Shown here: positions 25,814 to 32,682 of the stretch, one piece after another
How positions within the stretch are numbered: position 1 is the stretch's first letter
Layout: each line of letters opens with the position of its first letter
DNA from: Spongiibacteraceae bacterium
GTDB taxonomy: Bacteria > Pseudomonadota > Gammaproteobacteria > Pseudomonadales > Dasaniaceae
DNA: 35,156 bases
Assembly: GCA_030621845.1 (NCBI GenBank)
Contig: JAUXHA010000019.1
Location: forward strand, 1 to 35,156
Reading direction: 5' to 3'
Notes under the pieces: model-generated
Seen by the model: only the letters and a program-made list of their open reading frames with translations
What the model was told of the DNA's origin: nothing
Database searches by the model: none
Position numbers and translations under genes: made by a program

Positions 25814-27369
25814 TGGACATCTCCAAAAGAATCGCTGGTGTGACAGCGGCCACAGTTAACGCCAAAGTTACCTCGATGCCTGTCATCCGCAGCATGACAT
25901 CCAGCACAAGTTGCGGGTACATCCTGTGCCCGAGATCCTTGGTGGCAACTATCACAACTCAGGTTTTTATGGGCGCCGGCGAGCTTAAAGTCAGTTTTTT
26001 TGTCGTGATTAAACTGCCATAACGACCAGCCATTAGGGCTGTGGCACTGTTCACATTGTGCCCCCATGCTGGCTTTGTGCGCGTCATCCTCTTTGTGACA
26101 GGCAATGCAGTCACTTTCAGCACGATCAAACTCCAGGCCACTGTGGCAGCTTTGGCAGGGCACGATGGCGTGCATGCCTTCCAGGGGGAGATTGGTGAGC
26201 TCGTGATCGAATTTCTGGCTTTGCTCCCAGCTACTGGTTTGGTGACAGCTGGCGCAGGATTTGAGATTGTCTGAGTGGTGGGGGTTGTCTGCACTGTGGC
26301 AGGACAAACAGTTTGAATCCAGCTTTTCTTCAAGGTTCCCACGATGGCATTGCAAGCAGCTGAGTTTTTTGTGAGCTCCAGTCAAAGGCCAGTTAGATTT
26401 TTTCGCATGGTCAAAATAGGATTGATGCCATTGCTTACTGTTATGGCAGCTGTGGCACTGTTCGCCATACCTGCCTGCATGAAGGTCGGAGCTGCGATGA
26501 CAGCTCACGCAAGATGTTGAGGGCGCGTTATCCACCAGTCCGTTGAAATGGCAGGCCTGGCAGGGTTGTTTTTGATGCTGGCCCTTGAGGGGAAATTCTG
26601 TTTCTGTGCTGTGATCGAAGGCTAAACTCTGCCAGTCTTTTGTCGTGTGGCATCGATCGCAAGCCTGTCCGTAATTGCCCAGGTGGATATCCTTCACCCG
26701 ATGGCAGCTGACACAGCTGGTGTCGTCGAATGTATACTGTTGGCCGGCATGACAACGGCTACACTCGAGTTTTTGGTGTTGTCCCTGCAAAGGAAATTCA
26801 GTCACGTCGTGATCGAATTTTTTCTGCTGTTTCCAGTTTTCGGCTTGATGACAACTACCGCAGTCATCACCCAGGCTTCCCTGATGTGTGTCCCTGTCTT
26901 GATGGCAGTCATAGCACTGGCCAGGGGCCTCGCGGAACAAGTCGCCCTTTTTGTGGCAGCTAGTGCAATTTAACAGATTGTGTTTACCCTCGAGGACAAA
27001 ATCTGTTTGCTGGTGATTAAAGGTATTGCTGTCCAGTGGCACTATATTGAAATCACGCCCTTCATGATCCTTGTGGCAACTTTTACAGGGGCTGCGATCG
27101 AGATTAGGTACTCGTCCGTGAAAACCATTAGCTGTTTTTATATCTTTCGCTACAGCTTTGTGACAATCCAGGCAAAGTGCATCCTGTGCTGATTTATCGA
27201 ACTGACCATGGCAGGACTCGCACTGCTTTTCTTCTTTTGCATGCGCTTGAGTTAGTGGCCCGGGCATCAGGATCAGCGATTTTAGGCTACTGCTGTCTGA
27301 CGCCAGGGCAATATGGCTGGTGCTGGCGAGAATGCCTGTGATGATTATCATAGTCAGATAACCCCTCAT
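25801..27369 (-). CDS. Periplasmic 21-heme c-type cytochrome of repeated three-heme modules
   Basis: A 522-aa secreted protein with 21 CXXCH motifs. An N-terminal part with three hemes is followed by six repeats of about 67 residues, each with three hemes in the order LxGxHxxLxCxxCH, CxxCHxxxDxHxGxxG, then CxxCHxxxxWxxxxFDH. Every repeat also has three conserved non-motif histidines (GxH, DxH, F[DN]H), enough for bis-His ligation of all its hemes. The start MRGYLTMIII at 27369 gives a normal signal peptide cut near ALA-SD and leaves 2 bp to the cytochrome b stop; a longer upstream frame overlaps that gene and is rejected. It would form a long periplasmic heme wire. No CymA- or MtrA-type layout is seen. 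Confidence 0.93.
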   Translation of the reverse strand: MRGYLTMIIITGILASTSHIALASDSSSLKSLILMPGPLTQAHAKEEKQCESCHGQFDKSAQDALCLDCHKAVAKDIKTANGFHGRVPNLDRSPCKSCHKDHEGRDFNIVPLDSNTFNHQQTDFVLEGKHNLLNCTSCHKKGDLFREAPGQCYDCHQDRDTHQGSLGDDCGSCHQAENWKQQKKFDHDVTEFPLQGQHQKLECSRCHAGQQYTFDDTSCVSCHRVKDIHLGNYGQACDRCHTTKDWQSLAFDHSTETEFPLKGQHQKQPCQACHFNGLVDNAPSTSCVSCHRSSDLHAGRYGEQCHSCHNSKQWHQSYFDHAKKSNWPLTGAHKKLSCLQCHRGNLEEKLDSNCLSCHSADNPHHSDNLKSCASCHQTSSWEQSQKFDHELTNLPLEGMHAIVPCQSCHSGLEFDRAESDCIACHKEDDAHKASMGAQCEQCHSPNGWSLWQFNHDKKTDFKLAGAHKNLSCDSCHQGSRAQDVPATCAGCHAADDRHRGNFGVNCGRCHTSDSFGDVQWQH

Positions 27370-27371
27370 CC

Positions 27372-28229
27372 TCAGTACCAGTGCACAACAAAAATATGGA
27401 CAACGGCGGTAGCAATCATCAATAGAAATACCGGAATATGGATAACATGCCATAAGCCGAACAGACGCTCAAAAATTCTCAGGCTGGATAAAGTTCCCAG
27501 TAAGCCAGCAAGGGCGTGGTATTGGGTATGCAGGTCCTGCGTGTCTTTATTATCCTGGGGTGAGTGTTTTTCCGTGGCTAATGCCTGTCGGCGCATTTGT
27601 CGCAGCCAGCGGCGCTGCTTGATCAGTTTTCGTAGGGAGATTTCCTGCTGCTGGTTATTAATGATTTTGCATGAACCCAGATAGAGTTTCTGCAGCAACT
27701 GTTGCTGCGCGCCGGGCGTGCGCCCCTCCATCTGTTGATAGAGAGTGTCCAGATCCTGTTTAATTTGTTGCAGGGCAACCTGCTTGCCGTAAACGCCATA
27801 ATGGAATTTGCTATAGAAATATCGGCCAATTAAGCCGCTGCCTGCTACCAGTAACATTGCTATCAGGGCAGTTGAGCTATTGGTTGAACCCAGCTGAAAG
27901 TTACAGTGAAGCAATATGCATATTGGCCCCAGCACCCCTAGTAGCATGTGCATTCGAAACCAGCTTTTTATATTCAGCCAATTCTGCATCAGCCTGATAC
28001 GTTTGCGTAGAGGGTATAGCAAGAGAATGAGCATCAGGCTGCCGCCGATAATACCGAGCAAGTAACCTAAACCAGACTCAGCCTGGATGTAGTGGTAATC
28101 GCGGACGGACCAGAACCAGCCCAGAATTGAAAACGAAGTCAGGGAAAATAAGAGAAAAGCGACAGGTTTACCTGTGAGGTAGCGCTCAATTACGGCTTCT
28201 TTAGGATTTATCGTTGGTTTTCCTTTCAT
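27372..28229 (-). CDS. b-type cytochrome membrane protein, ferric-reductase-like
   Basis: A 285-aa inner-membrane protein with about six helices (about 22-41, 52-72, 93-110, 119-137, 240-258 and 261-282) and a basic, cytoplasmic-looking loop between 140 and 235. Two helices carry His pairs with the same spacing, H94-x13-H108 and H264-x13-H278. This is the usual arrangement for two stacked b hemes in ferric-reductase/NOX-type proteins. It has no flavin or NAD(P) domain of its own; such a domain is encoded by the divergent gene at 28422. It is the first gene of the multiheme unit and is expected to pass electrons from the cytoplasmic side to the periplasmic cytochromes (inference). Confidence 0.7.
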   Translation of the reverse strand: MKGKPTINPKEAVIERYLTGKPVAFLLFSLTSFSILGWFWSVRDYHYIQAESGLGYLLGIIGGSLMLILLLYPLRKRIRLMQNWLNIKSWFRMHMLLGVLGPICILLHCNFQLGSTNSSTALIAMLLVAGSGLIGRYFYSKFHYGVYGKQVALQQIKQDLDTLYQQMEGRTPGAQQQLLQKLYLGSCKIINNQQQEISLRKLIKQRRWLRQMRRQALATEKHSPQDNKDTQDLHTQYHALAGLLGTLSSLRIFERLFGLWHVIHIPVFLLMIATAVVHIFVVHWY

Positions 28230-28318
28230 GATGACGGCACTATTTCCCCTGGAATATGCCAGCCCAGCCTGGTCGCTGGCATTGAGTCGTTGATTGGATC
28301 ACAAAACGCAAAGCAATT

Positions 28319-28334
28319 TGGGAATTTTATCCCA
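28319..28334. promoter_or_regulatory. Imperfect palindrome TGGGA-N6-TCCCA (candidate operator)
   Basis: The sequence is TGGGAATTTTATCCCA. The outer five bases on each side are perfectly inverted. It matches the perfect palindrome before the DUF6502 gene (31835-31850) at 13 of 16 positions. It lies about midway in the divergent promoter region, a fitting place for a shared regulator. Confidence 0.5.
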
Positions 28335-28386
28335 TTTTGTGACATTATGGGCTAAGTTTTTACTTGTCGCCATTCCGTTGGCCGTT

Positions 28387-28415
28387 GTTAGGTCGAAATA
28401 CGTTAGGTCGAAATA
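28387..28415 (+). repeat. 14-bp direct repeat just before the oxidoreductase start
   Basis: GTTAGGTCGAAATA occurs at 28387-28400 and again at 28402-28415, a 15-bp period. The second copy ends 6 bp before the ATG at 28422, where the ribosome binding site should be; no Shine-Dalgarno sequence is visible there. It could be a regulator site or a replication-slippage duplication. Confidence 0.6.
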
Positions 28416-28421
28416 TTTGCT

Positions 28422-29726
28422 ATGCACAATGTCATCACTATTACGCTGATCTATATTGCGCCGGTTTTGCTCTGTATCGCTATTTATGGGCTGATCCAGC
28501 AACGGCGGTCTCGCCGTTCGCAGCGTATCTATAGCGAAGCTGTTGAATCGGGAATGACCGAACCGGCGTCACTGCACCCGGTCATCGATAACCTCCGTTG
28601 TCTGGGTTGTGCAACTTGCGTCAAAGCCTGCCCCGAACATGATGTGCTGGGCATTATGGCTAATAAAGCCCGGTTGATTTCCCCAACATCCTGCATCGGG
28701 CACGGGGCCTGTAAGGAGGCTTGCCCGACTAATGCTATTGAACTGGTATTCGGCACGGCCACTCGGGGTGTTGATATTCCGCGAGTCGGCAAGGATTTCC
28801 AGACTAATGTTGAAGGCATCTATATTGCCGGGGAGCTCGGTGGAATGGGGCTTATACGCAATGCGATCGAGCAGGGCCGGCAAGCCATTGGAGCGATCGC
28901 TGTCAGCGGCCGGGTGCAGCAAGCGGGTCAGCTGGATGTATTGATTGTGGGGGCTGGGCCTGCGGGTATTAGTGCAGCCTTGGCAGCCAAGGAATTGGGC
29001 TTAAGTTATCGAGTGCTGGAGCAGGACACCATTGGCGGCACCATTGCCCACTATCCGCGGGGTAAGATAGTGATGACGGCCCCGGCAAAGCTACCTATTA
29101 TCGGTGAATTTCAGTTTGCTGAAACCAGTAAGGAAAAGCTTATGGCGTTCTGGGCTGGGGCTGTCAAACAGGCTGGGCTGGAAATCAGTGAGGGACAAAG
29201 AGTCGATAACATTACACCCATAGAAAATGGCTTTGAGGTAGACGCCGGCCAGGCACAGCTTGCCAGCAATGTGCTCCTGACTATAGGGCGGCGTGGCACA
29301 CCGAGAAAGCTGGGGGTTCCCGGTGAAGATCACAGTAAGGTCGTGTACCGGCTGCTTGACCCGCAGCAGTATCAGGGTAAAAAGGTGCTGGTAGTGGGAG
29401 GCGGTGATAGCGCGCTGGAAGCTGCATTAAGTTTAGCGGAGGTGGCGGCTACCGAGGTTGTATTATCCTATCGCAGTGAGGCGTTCAGTCGAGCCAAGTC
29501 TAAAAACCGTGAGCGGCTTGCGGAGGCTGAAAAAACGGGTCAACTGCGTGTTGAATTGGCATCCACTATTACCAGTATTGAGCCGCTCAAGGTAAACATA
29601 ACGACCGTGACCGGTAAGGAAACACTGAGTAATGATATTGTGATAGTTTGTGCCGGGGGCATCTTGCCCACCGGCTTCCTTGATTCAATGGGTGTTGAGG
29701 TGGAAACTCGATTCGGTACTGTATGA
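28422..29726 (+). CDS. Membrane-anchored ferredoxin-flavin NAD(P)H oxidoreductase
   Basis: A 434-aa protein. One N-terminal helix (about 5-24) is followed by RRSRRS, so by the positive-inside rule the rest is cytoplasmic. A two-cluster ferredoxin domain spans about 55-110: C60-x2-C63-x2-C66-x3-C70P, then C91-x5-C97-x3-C101P, in which His94 stands where the second Cys would be. VDIPRVG and GIYIAGELGGMGLIRNAI link to a thioredoxin-reductase-like FAD domain with VGAGPAG at 176-182 and the NAD(P)-binding VGGGDSA at 325-331. The CxxC disulfide of true thioredoxin reductase is absent. It probably passes electrons from NAD(P)H through FAD to its Fe-S clusters and on to the divergently encoded cytochrome b. 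ATGA overlap with the next gene. Confidence 0.88.
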   Translation: MHNVITITLIYIAPVLLCIAIYGLIQQRRSRRSQRIYSEAVESGMTEPASLHPVIDNLRCLGCATCVKACPEHDVLGIMANKARLISPTSCIGHGACKEACPTNAIELVFGTATRGVDIPRVGKDFQTNVEGIYIAGELGGMGLIRNAIEQGRQAIGAIAVSGRVQQAGQLDVLIVGAGPAGISAALAAKELGLSYRVLEQDTIGGTIAHYPRGKIVMTAPAKLPIIGEFQFAETSKEKLMAFWAGAVKQAGLEISEGQRVDNITPIENGFEVDAGQAQLASNVLLTIGRRGTPRKLGVPGEDHSKVVYRLLDPQQYQGKKVLVVGGGDSALEAALSLAEVAATEVVLSYRSEAFSRAKSKNRERLAEAEKTGQLRVELASTITSIEPLKVNITTVTGKETLSNDIVIVCAGGILPTGFLDSMGVEVETRFGTV

Positions 29727-31699
29727 CTTCTCGCTACATCACAGCCTTGATGATACTGCTGACACTATCAAGCCCACTTCACGCCGAAGACCTATCTCCC
29801 GCATACCGTGCTATGCGGCTGGGTGATTTTCCCTTGGCAGCCAGTATATTCAAACAGCATGCCAGTCGTGGGTCGGCGCAAGCCCAGTACCAGCTCGGCA
29901 AGCTGTATTTGGCAGGGCGCGGTGTTGAAAAGGATGACGTCCAGGCCGCCAGCTGGTTAGAAAAATCTGCTGCGGCAGGTGACCCAGGCGCCCAGTACAC
30001 CCTGGGTTTATTAGCTCGCGACAGCGGTGACCCGCAACAAGCTGCACAGTGGTTACATCAGGCGGTCGAGGGTGGGCACGGTAGGGCACAGTCAGTATTG
30101 GATAGCCTCGCTATGGTGCCGGATCCGGAAAGAATTGTCGCTGACCCCGAGCTGCGACAGGAGCAATGGTTTCACGCTGTTAATAAGGGCGACATTGAGG
30201 CGATGACGGCGCTGGTTTTTTCCGGGGCAGATATTAACAGCCGTGATAAGTACGGGCGTAATGCGCTTTACTACCTGGTTTCCGCAGATGATGAGCAGGC
30301 TGTGCAATGGCTACTCAGTAAAGGAATTACTGTCAATCAGGTAGACCGTTACCGGGAGACAGCATTAATGCTGGCGGTCAGGCAGGGTAAGCGGTCTATG
30401 TTACAAGACCTGCTGCTAGCGGGAGGGGATACTGATACCGTCAGCCAGTCGGGAGATAGCCTGGCGCACCTGGCAGTAAAGAGTGGGGACATCCAATTAT
30501 TGGCAGTATTACTGGCAGCGGGTGCGCCAGCCAATTCCGTTAATTCCGCAGGCCATACTCCTTTGGATCTGGCCGTTTTGAAGCAGGATAAACCGCTGCA
30601 AGAGAAACTTTATTCCCATGGAGGAAAGCATAGCTTGGGGTGGCAGCCACCGTTGGCACCTGCGGGGGGGGCGATGGCAAGTTATCTCGATAGCACAGAG
30701 GGTCGTGATCCCTGGCGAGTGGCCAAACAGGCGGTGTTGCAGGGTGAGAGCGATCTTCTGCAGGCGCTACTGGAAAAATACGGGCCTGAGTTGTTCCAAC
30801 AGCAGGATAAGCAGGGCAATGGATTATTATTTTACGCCGTAGAAGGGGCGAACCTGACGGTAATATCAGTATTAGTAAAGTCGGGCGTGTTACTTGATCG
30901 GCGTAACAATGATGGGCAGACGCCACTGATGCTGGCAGCATCCGAGGGGAAAACAGACATCGTCGTCCACTTGATATCATCGGGCGCTAAAGCCAGTGCA
31001 CAGAACCCGCAGGGGCGTGATGCATTGCACCTGGCTTTGGCGGGTGGGCATGAGGCATCGGCAGAACGCTTATTGGCAGTTATTAAACAGGTGAATCGCC
31101 AGACCAGGACAGGCCAGAGTTATTTAATGATAGCCATTGGGGGCCGGGCGAATTCCCTGGTTGAGGTCTTGATAAAACGGCGCGCGCGGGTGGACTTGCT
31201 TGACCAGGATGGGCGGGCAGCCCTTTGGTATGCGCAGCGATATTGTGATGATGCCAGTGGCCACCAGTTGCTCTTGCTGGATAAAAATATAGACCGAGTG
31301 GATAACAACAGCTATACGGCATTACATACGGCGGCGGCTAAGGGTTGCAGGGTCGGTGCCAGGTCATTAGTTTCTGCCAAGGCAAACATTGAAGCCCTGA
31401 CAGCAACACGCAATACACCCTTGATGCTCGCTGTACGCGCCGATCACAGTGATCTTGCTCTGGACTTGTTAGACCAGGGGGCAGATGCCAACCATCAAAA
31501 TAATAAGGGCGATACAGCACTTCATTATGCGGTGATGGAGGGTTCAGGGAAACTGGTGAAGGCCTTATTGGAGCGTGAGGGTGATCCCTACCGGCGTAAT
31601 CAGCTAGGCGAGTCTGCTTATACACTCGCCGAACAGCACCAGCCTGGTTTGCTTAAGGTGATTGATGATCGGGGTGGTTTTCGTTTTCCAGGTTTTTAA
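29723..31699 (+). CDS. Secreted Sel1/TPR and ankyrin-repeat protein
   Basis: A 658-aa protein with a signal peptide cut near LHA-ED (about residue 22), so it acts in the periplasm or at the outer membrane. Residues about 30-125 hold two or three Sel1-like repeats (AQYQLGKLYLAGRGVEKDD; AASWLEKSAAAGDPGAQYTL). From about 150 to 640 there are ten to twelve ankyrin repeats, seen as D..G.TALMLAV..G....V..LL..GA, with a break around 300-330. Both repeat types bind other proteins. The ATGA overlap with the oxidoreductase gene ties it to the electron-transfer system, where it may assemble or tether the periplasmic cytochromes (inference). Ankyrin proteins with signal peptides are uncommon. Confidence 0.85.
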   Translation: MTSRYITALMILLTLSSPLHAEDLSPAYRAMRLGDFPLAASIFKQHASRGSAQAQYQLGKLYLAGRGVEKDDVQAASWLEKSAAAGDPGAQYTLGLLARDSGDPQQAAQWLHQAVEGGHGRAQSVLDSLAMVPDPERIVADPELRQEQWFHAVNKGDIEAMTALVFSGADINSRDKYGRNALYYLVSADDEQAVQWLLSKGITVNQVDRYRETALMLAVRQGKRSMLQDLLLAGGDTDTVSQSGDSLAHLAVKSGDIQLLAVLLAAGAPANSVNSAGHTPLDLAVLKQDKPLQEKLYSHGGKHSLGWQPPLAPAGGAMASYLDSTEGRDPWRVAKQAVLQGESDLLQALLEKYGPELFQQQDKQGNGLLFYAVEGANLTVISVLVKSGVLLDRRNNDGQTPLMLAASEGKTDIVVHLISSGAKASAQNPQGRDALHLALAGGHEASAERLLAVIKQVNRQTRTGQSYLMIAIGGRANSLVEVLIKRRARVDLLDQDGRAALWYAQRYCDDASGHQLLLLDKNIDRVDNNSYTALHTAAAKGCRVGARSLVSAKANIEALTATRNTPLMLAVRADHSDLALDLLDQGADANHQNNKGDTALHYAVMEGSGKLVKALLEREGDPYRRNQLGESAYTLAEQHQPGLLKVIDDRGGFRFPGF

Positions 31700-31723
31700 T
31701 GATATTTTGGCCATTTTTTCTAT

Positions 31724-31739
31724 TGGGTATATGTTCCAA
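31724..31739. promoter_or_regulatory. Second, weaker copy of the palindromic site
   Basis: TGGGTATATGTTCCAA matches TGGGAATATATTCCCA at 13 of 16 positions and sits 111 bp upstream of the perfect copy, in the same gap between the ankyrin gene and the DUF6502 gene. It may be a second binding site for the same regulator. Confidence 0.35.
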
Positions 31740-31834
31740 AGCCCCCGTCAATGGCGCTTGCCCCATGCCCCATGCATAGTGCATTGCTCGATTCGCCTTT
31801 TTTCGGCTATAAATTGATTGACTAAAGAATCGGC

Positions 31835-31850
31835 TGGGAATATATTCCCA
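31835..31850. promoter_or_regulatory. Perfect 16-bp palindrome before the DUF6502 start
   Basis: TGGGAATATATTCCCA is fully self-complementary over 16 bp and ends 4 bp before the ATG at 31855. It occupies the ribosome binding site position, and no other Shine-Dalgarno sequence is visible. Bound protein, or an RNA hairpin, would block expression, so autoregulation by the DUF6502 protein is a natural guess. Confidence 0.6.
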
Positions 31851-31854
31851 ATCT

Positions 31855-32682
31855 ATGAAGGGTAATGCTAATAAGCTATTGGCAGCAGCGGTAAGCCGGT
31901 TGCTTCGACCGCTGGTTAAACTGTTGCTTCGCAATGGTGTTGCCTACGGTACCTTTGCTGAACTGGCTCGCAAGACTTATGTGGATGTGGCTTTCCAGCA
32001 GCACCCGGGCAGCAATAAACGACCTACTGCTTCAAGCGTAGCCGCCCTGACAGGTTTGACCAGAAAAGAAACCAAGCGGCTGCGAGAGCTGGATGGAGCT
32101 GAGAGTATCATCGCCGACGAGCGATATAATCGCTCAGTCCGGGTGATTAGCGGCTGGCTTAATGACTCATCGTTTCACGATGCCGCCGGGGCTCCTGCCA
32201 GACTTTCATTGAATGATGGCGATAATTCCTTTGCCGCCCTGGTAAAACAGTACAGCGGTGATATTCCCTATTCTGCGATGCTATCAGTGTTACAAATGGC
32301 AAAAAGTATTCACTGTGCCGATGGGCAAGTGGAACTGCTACAGCATGCTTTTATTCCCGAGGGAGACACCGGCGATAAGATCAATATACTTGGGGCCGAC
32401 GTTGCCGAGTTGATAGACACCATAGATCACAATCTCACTTCACCGGCCGACGATTTACGTTTCCAGCGTAAAGTTTCCAATTCCCGAGTCGTTTCCTCTT
32501 CCGTTCCTGCGTTTAGAAAGTTATCAGCTAATAAAGGCCAGCAACTTCTGGAAGAGCTTGATGCATGGCTCTCTGAAAATGAACTCAACAGTGATTCAGA
32601 ACCTGATACGCCTATTCATTATGTAGCAATGGGCATTTATTTTACAGAACACCCCGTGGATAAAATTGACAACGGAGAATGA
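31855..32682 (+). CDS. DUF6502 family protein, probably DNA-binding
   Basis: A 275-aa protein whose N-terminus, beginning LLRPLVKLLLRNGVAYGTFA and followed by ELARKTYVDVA, then TASSVAALTGLTRKETKRL, is the DUF6502 signature. The second block (about 58-80) has the shape of a helix-turn-helix, so a role in transcription is likely but not proven. No membrane segment or signal peptide is seen, which fits a cytoplasmic protein. The ATG at 31855 directly follows a 16-bp palindrome. The stop overlaps the DUF5666 gene (ATGA). DUF6502 and DUF5666 genes are, as far as I recall, often neighbours in proteobacteria, so the pair probably works together. Confidence 0.8.
   Translation: MKGNANKLLAAAVSRLLRPLVKLLLRNGVAYGTFAELARKTYVDVAFQQHPGSNKRPTASSVAALTGLTRKETKRLRELDGAESIIADERYNRSVRVISGWLNDSSFHDAAGAPARLSLNDGDNSFAALVKQYSGDIPYSAMLSVLQMAKSIHCADGQVELLQHAFIPEGDTGDKINILGADVAELIDTIDHNLTSPADDLRFQRKVSNSRVVSSSVPAFRKLSANKGQQLLEELDAWLSENELNSDSEPDTPIHYVAMGIYFTEHPVDKIDNGE

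Larger units (their letters stand above)
28230..28421. promoter_or_regulatory. Divergent promoter region of the electron-transfer units
   Basis: The 192-bp gap between the cytochrome b gene (minus) and the ferredoxin-flavin oxidoreductase gene (plus). It holds a 16-bp operator-like site at 28319-28334 and a 14-bp direct repeat just before the plus-strand ATG. Both units start here, so shared control is likely. No convincing -35/-10 pair was identified. Confidence 0.6.

Noticed and set aside
24820-26342. Long open frames overlapping the cytochrome genes on both strands
   Set aside because: They are shadows of the repeated Cys/His codons; the proteins are low in complexity and match no family, while the minus-strand frames with CXXCH are clearly real.
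24500-27400. Dense regular repeats that could be taken for a CRISPR array or minisatellite
   Set aside because: The period follows heme modules in an open reading frame, and the conserved parts are CXXCH codons; there are no unique spacers of constant length and no cas genes.
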